Source: Cellulomonas marina
GTDB lineage: Bacteria > Actinomycetota > Actinomycetes > Actinomycetales > Cellulomonadaceae
Assembly (NCBI RefSeq): GCF_900111925.1
Contig: NZ_FOKA01000003.1
Span: 186,001-250,000 of the forward strand
DNA: 64,000 nucleotides
Reading direction: 5' to 3'
Both the position numbers and the translations under genes were made by a program. Below, piece after piece: positions 57,947 through 64,000 of this stretch. Below the pieces are notes generated by a model. The model was given only the letters and a program-made list of their open reading frames with translations, made no database searches and had not been told where the DNA came from. How positions within the stretch are numbered: the first letter of the stretch is position 1; each line of letters starts with the position of its first letter.

Positions 57947-60532
57947 TCAGCCGAGCTGCGGGAGCGTGCCCGTGCCGCCGTCGCCGGCCTGCGAGATCGG
58001 CGGGGCCGCCGGCAGGTCGGTGCCGGAGCCCGGCGTGCCGATGCTCGCGCCGACGCCGACCGGCTCCTTCACGAGCGAGCCGCGGGGCTCGGACCGGAAG
58101 ATGAACTCCCCGAGGAGGCCCTCCCCCTGCGCGTCCACGACGACCATCTCGCCGGCCTTGATCTCGCCGAACAGGATCTTCTCGGACAGGACGTCCTCGA
58201 TCTCCCGCTGGATCGCGCGGCGCAGCGGCCGGGCGCCGAGGACCGGGTCGTAGCCCTTCTCCGACAGCAGGCGCTTGGCCTCGTCGGTGAGCGTGATGCC
58301 CATGTCCTTGTCGCGCAGGCGCTTGTCGAGCTTGGCGATCATGAGGTCGACGATCTGGAAGATCTCCGGCTGCGAGAGCTGCGGGAAGACCACCACGTCG
58401 TCGACGCGGTTGAGGAACTCGGGGCGGAAGTGCTGCTTGAGCTCCTCGTTGACCTTGACCTTCATCCGGTCGTAGGACGTCGACAGGTCGCCGCCGGCCT
58501 GGAAGCCGGTCATGACGCCCTTGGCGATGTCCCGCGTGCCGAGGTTCGTGGTCATGATGATGACGGTGTTCTTGAAGTCGACCACCCGGCCCTGCGAGTC
58601 GGTCAGGCGACCGTCCTCGAGGATCTGCAGCAGCGAGTTGAAGATGTCCGCGTGCGCCTTCTCGACCTCGTCGAACAGGACGACGGAGAACGGCCGGCGG
58701 CGCACCTTCTCGGTGAGCTGGCCACCCTCGTCGTACCCGACGTAGCCGGGGGGCGAGCCGAAGAGCCGCGAGACGGTGTGCTTCTCGCTGAACTCCGACA
58801 TGTCGAGCTGGATGAGGGCGTCCTCGTCGCCGAACAGGAACTCCGCGAGAGCCTTGGCCAGCTCGGTCTTCCCGACACCGGTGGGGCCGGCGAAGATGAA
58901 CGAGCCGCCGGGGCGCTTGGGGTCCTTGAGGCCGGCACGCGTGCGGCGGATGGCCTGCGAGAGCGACTTGATGGCCGCGTCCTGGCCCACCACGCGCTTG
59001 TGCAGGTTGTCCTCCATGTGGAGCAGCCGGCTGGACTCCTCCTCGGTGAGCTTGAAGACCGGGATGCCCGTGGCGTTGGCCAGCACCTCGGCGATGAGCT
59101 CCTCGTCGACCTCGGCGACGGCGTCCAGGTCGCCGTTCTTCCAGGCCTTCTCCTTCTCGGCGCGCTTGAGGCCGAGCTGCTTCTCCTGGTCGCGCAGGCG
59201 CGCGGCCTTCTCGAAGTCCTGCTCGTCGATCGCCGACTCCTTGTCGCGGCGCGTCTCGGCGATCTGCTCGTCGAGCTCGCGCAGCTCCGGCGGGGCCGTC
59301 ATGCGACGGATGCGCAGGCGCGCGCCCGCCTCGTCGACGAGGTCGATCGCCTTGTCCGGCAGGTACCGGTCGTTGACGTACCGGTCGGCCAGCGTGGCGG
59401 CGGCGACGAGCGCGGCGTCGGTGATGGAGACGCGGTGGTGCGCCTCGTACCGGTCGCGCAGGCCCTTGAGGATCTCGATGGCGTGCGTTAGCGACGGCTC
59501 CGAGACCTGGATCGGCTGGAAGCGCCGCTCGAGGGCCGGGTCCTTCTCGACGTACTTGCGGTACTCGTCGAGCGTCGTGGCGCCGACCGTCTGCAGCTCG
59601 CCGCGGGCCAGCATCGGCTTGAGGATGCTGGCGGCGTCGATCGCGCCCTCGGCGGCACCCGCCCCGACGAGCGTGTGGATCTCGTCGATGAACAGGATGA
59701 TGTCGCCGCGGGTGCGGATCTCCTTGAGCACCTTCTTCAGGCGCTCCTCGAAGTCGCCGCGGTAGCGGGAGCCGGCGACGAGCGCGCCGAGGTCCAGCGT
59801 GTAGAGCTGCTTGTCCTTCAGCGTCTCCGGCACGTCGCCGCGGACGATGTCCTGCGCCAGGCCCTCGACGACGGCGGTCTTGCCGACGCCGGGCTCGCCG
59901 ATGAGGACGGGGTTGTTCTTCGTCCGGCGCGACAGGACCTGCATGACGCGCTCGATCTCCTTGGCGCGCCCGATGACCGGGTCGAGCTTGCCGTCGCGCG
60001 CGGCCTGCGTGAGGTTGCGCCCGAACTGGTCGAGCACGGCCGAGCCCGAGGGCTGGCCCTCCGCGGGGCCGCCGGCCGCCACGGGCTCCTTGCCCTGGTA
60101 GCCCGACAGCAGCTGGATGACGGTCTGGCGCACGCGGTTGAGGTCGGCGCCGAGCTTGTTGAGGACCTGGGCGGCGACGCCCTCACCCTCGCGGATGAGG
60201 CCGAGCAGGATGTGCTCGGTCCCGATGTAGTTGTGGCCGAGCTGCAGCGCCTCGCGCAGGGACAGCTCGAGGACCTTCTTCGCGCGCGGCGTGAAGGGGA
60301 TGTGCCCCGACGGCGCCTGCGTGCCCTCACCGATGATCTCCTGGACCTGGGCGCGGACCGCGTCGAGCGAGATGCCGAGCGACTCCAGGGCCTTGGCCGC
60401 GACACCCTCGCCCTCGTGGATCAGGCCCAGGAGGATGTGCTCGGTCCCGATGTAGTTGTGGTTGAGCATCCGCGCCTCTTCCTGGGCGAGGACGACCACG
60501 CGGCGGGCTCGGTCCGTGAATCTCTCGAACAT
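57947..60532 (-). CDS. clpC: ATP-dependent Clp protease ATP-binding subunit ClpC
   Basis: ClpC is a hexameric AAA+ unfoldase that feeds proteins to ClpP. The 861-residue protein has two Clp-N repeats (1-145: [35 protein letters not shown] twice). AAA-1 has GEPGVGKT at about 209-216. The UVR/M domain is at about 430-460 ([25 protein letters not shown]). AAA-2 has [20 protein letters not shown] at about 547, followed by [20 protein letters not shown]. No clpP or mcsAB is nearby. A dyad resembling a ClgR site lies upstream. Confidence 0.97.
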   Translation of the reverse strand: MFERFTDRARRVVVLAQEEARMLNHNYIGTEHILLGLIHEGEGVAAKALESLGISLDAVRAQVQEIIGEGTQAPSGHIPFTPRAKKVLELSLREALQLGHNYIGTEHILLGLIREGEGVAAQVLNKLGADLNRVRQTVIQLLSGYQGKEPVAAGGPAEGQPSGSAVLDQFGRNLTQAARDGKLDPVIGRAKEIERVMQVLSRRTKNNPVLIGEPGVGKTAVVEGLAQDIVRGDVPETLKDKQLYTLDLGALVAGSRYRGDFEERLKKVLKEIRTRGDIILFIDEIHTLVGAGAAEGAIDAASILKPMLARGELQTVGATTLDEYRKYVEKDPALERRFQPIQVSEPSLTHAIEILKGLRDRYEAHHRVSITDAALVAAATLADRYVNDRYLPDKAIDLVDEAGARLRIRRMTAPPELRELDEQIAETRRDKESAIDEQDFEKAARLRDQEKQLGLKRAEKEKAWKNGDLDAVAEVDEELIAEVLANATGIPVFKLTEEESSRLLHMEDNLHKRVVGQDAAIKSLSQAIRRTRAGLKDPKRPGGSFIFAGPTGVGKTELAKALAEFLFGDEDALIQLDMSEFSEKHTVSRLFGSPPGYVGYDEGGQLTEKVRRRPFSVVLFDEVEKAHADIFNSLLQILEDGRLTDSQGRVVDFKNTVIIMTTNLGTRDIAKGVMTGFQAGGDLSTSYDRMKVKVNEELKQHFRPEFLNRVDDVVVFPQLSQPEIFQIVDLMIAKLDKRLRDKDMGITLTDEAKRLLSEKGYDPVLGARPLRRAIQREIEDVLSEKILFGEIKAGEMVVVDAQGEGLLGEFIFRSEPRGSLVKEPVGVGASIGTPGSGTDLPAAPPISQAGDGGTGTLPQLG

Positions 60533-60663
60533 GCAGCACTCCTCACGAGCGACGGCGTGCCCCGTGGCGGATCCCCCGACGAGAGCCCGGCAGGGCCCGG
60601 TCCGCGAGGTACGAGGCGGCGTTGTTCGAGACTAACGGCGGGACCCCCACCCCCATGCCGTTG

Positions 60664-60678
60664 TTCGCCGCAGGCGGA
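60664..60678. promoter_or_regulatory. ClgR-like operator candidate upstream of clpC
   Basis: TTCGCCGCAGGCGGA, with the dyad CGCC-N3-GGCG, lies about 132 bases before the clpC start. The actinobacterial Clp regulator ClgR binds a CGCnnnnnGCG-type dyad, so the fit is reasonable. The match is short, and GC-rich DNA makes chance hits common. Confidence 0.35.
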
Positions 60679-60706
60679 TCGGCCCCTTCTGGCGTCGTCG
60701 ACGTCG

Positions 60707-62155
60707 TCAGCGGGCCGGCGCACGCTCCGCACGTCCCCGCGGCGTCCGCGCGGGGGCCGGTCCCGACGGCCGCAGCGGCGGCAGGAGCGTGAGGGGGCCG
60801 CGGGCGGCCTCGTCGCCCAGCTGCACGGGCGCGACGAGCCCCGCGTCCCGCAGCCCGCGCAGCGCCCCGACGACGCGCTCGCGCACCGTCCAGGGGTCGA
60901 CCGTGCTCACGTGGATGCCGGTCCCGCCCTCGAACCCGGCGGGGGTCGACACCCGCCACGCGAGGACGACGCGCCAGCGGAGGGGCGCGTCGACGCCCGG
61001 GGGCCGGTGGTGCCACTCCTCGTTCGTCGGCACGGTCGGGCCCGTGGCGGCGTGCAGCGCGTGCAGCAGGTCGGAGACGCCGCGCAGCTCGTCGGCGGAG
61101 TGCTCCCACGGCTGCCGCGGGCGGCCCACGGGGTACACCTCGAGCGACGGGAAGGGGTGCCCGACGCCCGCCACCGCGACGGCGTGCAGGTTGCGGGCGA
61201 CGACGAGCCCCTCGGCGCGCGCGTGGTGGACGAGGCGCTGGTAGACGTCCGGGTCGCGGCGTACGAGGCGCGTCTCGTGGGCCACCTGCGGACCGGGCTC
61301 GTCGACGGCGACGAGCTGCTTGTGCAGGTGGTCGAAGGAGGCCCCCGCAGGGCGCAGCCAGTTCTGGAAGGCGACGACGTAGCGGGCGTGCGGCTGCCGC
61401 TCGTAGACGTCGCGCAGCCCCTCGACCGTCATCGCCACGTAGGCGTGGTGCTCGTCGGGCGTGAGGGTGCCCGCGCCCGCGAGCTCGTCCTCGAACCGGG
61501 CGCCGTCGACGACGTGCCGCCGGGCGACGACGAGGTCGTGCGCCCCCGCGAACAGCTCGAGCGCCGCCGCCCGGCGCTGGTCCGCCGGCGAGCGCAGCCA
61601 GGAGTCCTGCCGTCCCGCCGACGCCTCGCGCCGGGCCAGCACCGCCATCACGTGCATCCGGCCCTCGGGCTCGGCCAGGTAGGCGTCCACCCGCTCGAGG
61701 ACCTCGGGACCCGGCACGTAGCCGTGGTTGGTGCGCCAGTAGTCCGTGGGCAGCACCGCGTACAGGTTGGGGATGCGGCGCACCTCGGCCACCGTGGCGG
61801 TCAGGCGCGACGCCGGCAGGCCCGTGAGGACCCGCGGCCCCTCCGGCCCGGCGACGAGGCGCGCGCGCTCCGGCGGCGTCTCGGCGTAGCGGCCGGCGCA
61901 GAAGGCGCACAGCCGGTCCCGCCGCGCCGGGTCGAGATGGCGCCGCTCGACGGGGGCGGTCGGCACCGGACGCTCCGCGCGCCCCGGCACCGTCCACACC
62001 ACCGTCCCGGTCAGCGGGGACACCTGCTTCACCGTGCCGTCCGGCAGCCGGACGAGCGGGGCGGGCGCCGCGGCGCGGGCGTCGGGCACGCCCCGGGGCC
62101 CGGGCACCGGCGCGGGGGCCGGGTCCACGGGCGGCTCGGGGGCGGGCACGGCCAC
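60707..62155 (-). CDS. DUF4921 protein (galactose-1-phosphate uridylyltransferase-like)
   Basis: The 482-residue protein has a CxxC zinc-like site (LCAFCAGRYAETP near residue 82). A GalT/HIT-type active region is in YVVAFQNWLRPAGASFDHLHKQLVAVDEPG near residue 275. PNLYAVLPTDYWRTNHGYVPG and FPSLEVYPVGRPRQPWEHS flank these. This combination marks the DUF4921 family of actinobacteria, relatives of GalT that would transfer or cleave a nucleotidyl group. The true reaction is not established. Confidence 0.85.
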   Translation of the reverse strand: MAVPAPEPPVDPAPAPVPGPRGVPDARAAAPAPLVRLPDGTVKQVSPLTGTVVWTVPGRAERPVPTAPVERRHLDPARRDRLCAFCAGRYAETPPERARLVAGPEGPRVLTGLPASRLTATVAEVRRIPNLYAVLPTDYWRTNHGYVPGPEVLERVDAYLAEPEGRMHVMAVLARREASAGRQDSWLRSPADQRRAAALELFAGAHDLVVARRHVVDGARFEDELAGAGTLTPDEHHAYVAMTVEGLRDVYERQPHARYVVAFQNWLRPAGASFDHLHKQLVAVDEPGPQVAHETRLVRRDPDVYQRLVHHARAEGLVVARNLHAVAVAGVGHPFPSLEVYPVGRPRQPWEHSADELRGVSDLLHALHAATGPTVPTNEEWHHRPPGVDAPLRWRVVLAWRVSTPAGFEGGTGIHVSTVDPWTVRERVVGALRGLRDAGLVAPVQLGDEAARGPLTLLPPLRPSGPAPARTPRGRAERAPAR

Positions 62156-62225
62156 GCGGCCATGCTAGGTGAGCAGGCGTCCCGAGGACGGGAGGGCCCA
62201 CCGGGCGACGTGGCAGGCTCGGGCC

Positions 62226-62843
62226 GTGGAGCAGAGGTCGCCGCGGCCCGACGAGGGCGTCGTCCCGACGGCCGGACCGGCACCGGACGCCGCGGGCCTG
62301 CTGCTGCTGCCGGGTGCCGGGGCGGACCGCGACCACCGCACGCTCGTCGCCCTCGAGGCCGCGCTCGCGCCGCTGCCCGTGCTGCGCGTCGACTTCCCCG
62401 GCCGCGCGGCCGGTCGTCGGGGGCCCGAGCGGGCGGCCGTCGCCGTCCCGCACGTGCGCGAGGTCGCCGACCGGTGGGCCGCCGAGCTGGGCGTGGGTCC
62501 GGAGCGGCTGGTGCTCGGCGGGCGGTCCTTCGGCGGTCGGATGGCGTCGATGGCCGTCGCCGAGGGGCAGCCAGCCGCGGGCCTGGTGCTCCTGTCCTAC
62601 CCGCTGCACCCGCCCGGGCGGCCGGACCGGCTGCGCGTCGAGCACCTGCCGGCCCTGGACCTGCCGGTGCTGGCGGTGATCGGCGAGCGCGACCCCTTCG
62701 GCCGGCCGGACGAGCAGGCCGCGCACCTGGCCGCGGTCCCCGGGCCGCTGACGCTCGTCGCGGTGCCCGGCGGGCACGAACCGGCGGACGGGCCCGTCGT
62801 GGCGGCGGTGACGTCCTGGTGGCACGGGGGGGCGGAGGCCTGA
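62226..62843 (+). CDS. alpha/beta hydrolase of the KANL3/Tex30 type
   Basis: The GTG at 62226 gives 205 residues. It has LLLLPGAGADRDHRTLVALEAALAPLPVLRVDFPGRAAGRRGPE, the nucleophile elbow LVLGGRSFGGRMASM, LVLLSYPLHPPGRPDRLRVEHLPAL, Asp in VIGERDPFG and His in VPGGHEPADGP. This is the KANL3/Tex30 dienelactone-hydrolase-like group. The substrate is unknown. It is divergent from the DUF4921 gene. Confidence 0.87.
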   Translation: MEQRSPRPDEGVVPTAGPAPDAAGLLLLPGAGADRDHRTLVALEAALAPLPVLRVDFPGRAAGRRGPERAAVAVPHVREVADRWAAELGVGPERLVLGGRSFGGRMASMAVAEGQPAAGLVLLSYPLHPPGRPDRLRVEHLPALDLPVLAVIGERDPFGRPDEQAAHLAAVPGPLTLVAVPGGHEPADGPVVAAVTSWWHGGAEA

Positions 62844-62941
62844 GGACCTCGGACCGCCTCCAGTGGCCACCACCGCGGGGGCGGGGTCTACTGCCCCGGA
62901 CGGCCCGCACGCGTCCGACGTCGAGGCCGAGAGGAGCACCG

Positions 62942-63292
62942 ATGCCGCCCGCCACCCCGTCCGACCACCGCGGCCCTGCCGGTGAGGTCACGACCCGGAC
63001 GGGGACGTCCGACGGCATCGTCGTCGTGCTGACCGGCGAGGTCGACGCCGGTCTCCAGCCGCAGATGGACGCCGCGCTCGACGCCGTGGTGCGCAGCGGC
63101 GGCGCGGGCGGCCTCGTCGTCGACGCCGAGGAGCTCACCTACATCGACTCCGTCGGCGTCTCCTTCCTGCTGCGGCTGCGCGAGCACACCGGCGGTGGGC
63201 GCCTCACGGTCCTGGGCACACCGCCCCGGGTCCGCACGCTCCTGGACCTCATCGGGGTCACGAGCCGCTTCGACCTCCACGACCGCATCTAG
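62942..63292 (+). CDS. STAS-domain anti-anti-sigma factor
   Basis: The ATG at 62942 follows GAGAGGAG and gives 116 residues. The STAS fold is clear: IVVVLTGEVDAGLQPQMDAALDAVV, GGLVVDAEELTYIDSVGVSFLLRLREHTG and LTVLGTPPRVRTLLDLIGVTSRFDLHD. Ser70 in IDSVGV is at the phosphorylation site used by partner-switching kinases such as RsbW and SpoIIAB. It probably frees a sigma factor when unphosphorylated. No kinase or sigma partner is adjacent. Confidence 0.9.
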   Translation: MPPATPSDHRGPAGEVTTRTGTSDGIVVVLTGEVDAGLQPQMDAALDAVVRSGGAGGLVVDAEELTYIDSVGVSFLLRLREHTGGGRLTVLGTPPRVRTLLDLIGVTSRFDLHDRI

Positions 63293-63299
63293 CCGGGCG

Positions 63300-63749
63300 T
63301 CAGCCCTCCGACGCGAGGGCGTCCCTGATCGCTCGCGCCTCGCCGTCGAGGAGTGAACGGTCCCGTTCCACCTCGTCCGGCAGGATCCTCCAGCCGTCGC
63401 CCGTGTAGCGCGGGATGACGTGCAGGTGGAGGTGGAACACCGTCTGGAAGGCGACCTCGCCGTCGCAGAGGAAGACATTGATGCCCTCGCAGCGCAGGCG
63501 GGATCGCCGGAGCGCGCGGGCCATGCGGTGGCCCACCGACCACACGTGGGCGCCCGTGACGACGTCCATGTCCTCGAGACCCACGACGTGCTGGCGCGGC
63601 ACGACGAGGAGGTGCCCCGGCACCACGGGGTGCAGCGACATGAACGCCACCACCGTCGCGTCCTCGTGGACGACGCTCGCCTCCGCACGGCCCGCCGCGA
63701 TGGCGCAGAAGACGCAGGCGTGCTGGGGCGCGACCCCCGGTCCGACCAT
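63300..63749 (-). CDS. HIT-family nucleotide-binding hydrolase
   Basis: The ATG at 63749 gives 149 residues. The family motif HLHLHVIPR (His-x-His-x-His) is near residue 107, after CVFCAIAAGRAEASVVHEDATVVAFMSLHPVVPGHLLVVPRQHV. The CxxC near the N-terminus is a common zinc site of the group. It likely hydrolyses adenosine-containing dinucleotides or nucleoside phosphoramidates. It is convergent with the STAS gene, seven bases apart. Confidence 0.93.
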   Translation of the reverse strand: MVGPGVAPQHACVFCAIAAGRAEASVVHEDATVVAFMSLHPVVPGHLLVVPRQHVVGLEDMDVVTGAHVWSVGHRMARALRRSRLRCEGINVFLCDGEVAFQTVFHLHLHVIPRYTGDGWRILPDEVERDRSLLDGEARAIRDALASEG

Positions 63750-64000
63750 GAGCTGGATGCTGCCAGACGTCCTGCCGGTCAGCCGCCCTCCGCCCCCCGG
63801 CTGCTGCCGCGGCCTCCGGTGCCCTCGCCGATCAGGTCGCCGACCAGCGCCCGCAGGCACCGCTCGACCGCCGAGGGTGTCGACAGGTGCACCGCGGCGT
63901 CGCGCATGCCCGGACGTGGACCGGGGCGCCCTCGACGCCGCCGGACGCGGCCCGTGGGCCGTCGGCGACGGTGAGCACGCACCACCGACGCCTCGAACGC
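63750..64000 (-). other. window edge: possible 3' end of a minus-strand gene
   Basis: A frame ending at 63779 has PGMRDAAVHLSTPSAVERCLRALVGDLIGEGTGG, which has protein-like composition. The part upstream of it in the same frame is arginine-rich and not protein-like. A neighbouring frame reads VLTVADGPRAASGGVEGAPVHVRA before that point. This could be the end of a gene with an indel, but the stretch is too short to decide. Confidence 0.3.

Noticed and set aside
1..64000. Search for tRNA, rRNA and riboswitch elements.
   Set aside because: No cloverleaf with a T-loop GTTCRA context, no rRNA segment and no recognisable riboswitch core was found by eye. A covariance-model scan could still reveal small RNAs.

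Overview
The window is very GC-rich, uses many GTG and some TTG starts, and is packed with 4-base GTGA/ATGA gene overlaps. It carries disA, mutY, clpC, argA of the actinobacterial Rv2747 type, and many sugar-catabolism genes. This points to a high-GC Gram-positive actinobacterium, most likely a plant-polysaccharide-degrading member of the Micrococcales (Cellulomonas and relatives). That placement is an inference from gene content, not from a marker-gene comparison.

Layout. 1-4.5 kb: the 3' end of disA, an anchored exported protein, a lipase-like hydrolase and mutY. 4.5-10.2 kb: a tightly coupled four-gene unit of an ECF-type sigma factor, a small putative anti-sigma/accessory protein, a subtilase with a hexapeptide repeat, and a TPR-CHAT protease. 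This is the most unusual system in the window. 10.2-16.4 kb: argA, then a SorC-type regulator divergent from glpD-glpF-glpK (glycerol uptake and catabolism), ending in two hairpins. 16.5-20.9 kb: an orphan protein, an 818-base non-coding stretch with three kinds of repeat, recQ and trmL. 20.9-37.5 kb: a papain-like protein and hexuronate genes (uxaA, uxaC, a uxaB/uxuB-type reductase). These are followed by a GDSL esterase with rhaM, an oxidoreductase, an AraC regulator, a family-A polymerase-like protein and a secreted GH43 protein. 37.5-40.7 kb: an Lrp regulator and an intact IS481-family element with a visible 6-base target duplication. Next to it are a TetR regulator and a frameshifted SDR gene. 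40.7-50.4 kb: a leftward sugar operon (two solute-binding proteins, two permeases, a YesL-like protein, oxidoreductase, PmoA-like protein, cupin). 50.5-55.5 kb: a giant secreted CE12-PL11 rhamnogalacturonan enzyme. 55.8-64 kb: diguanylate cyclase, clpC, a DUF4921 protein, a hydrolase, a STAS protein and a HIT protein.

How it fits together. Much of 21-55 kb reads as a rhamnogalacturonan-I/pectin utilisation region. The CE12-PL11 protein would deacetylate and cut the backbone outside the cell, and the GH43 protein could trim side chains. The YesL/binding-protein/permease set resembles the Bacillus yes transporter. RhaM and the Uxa enzymes would handle rhamnose and galacturonate. Similar LacI-type operator sequences recur in front of several of these genes, suggesting a shared regulator encoded elsewhere. 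One of the two binding-protein genes has a stop codon at codon 4 of its signal peptide.

The genome also shows repeated small tandem duplications at gene 3' ends (after disA, mutY, the TIGR03086 gene, the GH43 gene and the DUF624 gene). No rRNA, tRNA, CRISPR array or phage genes were seen.
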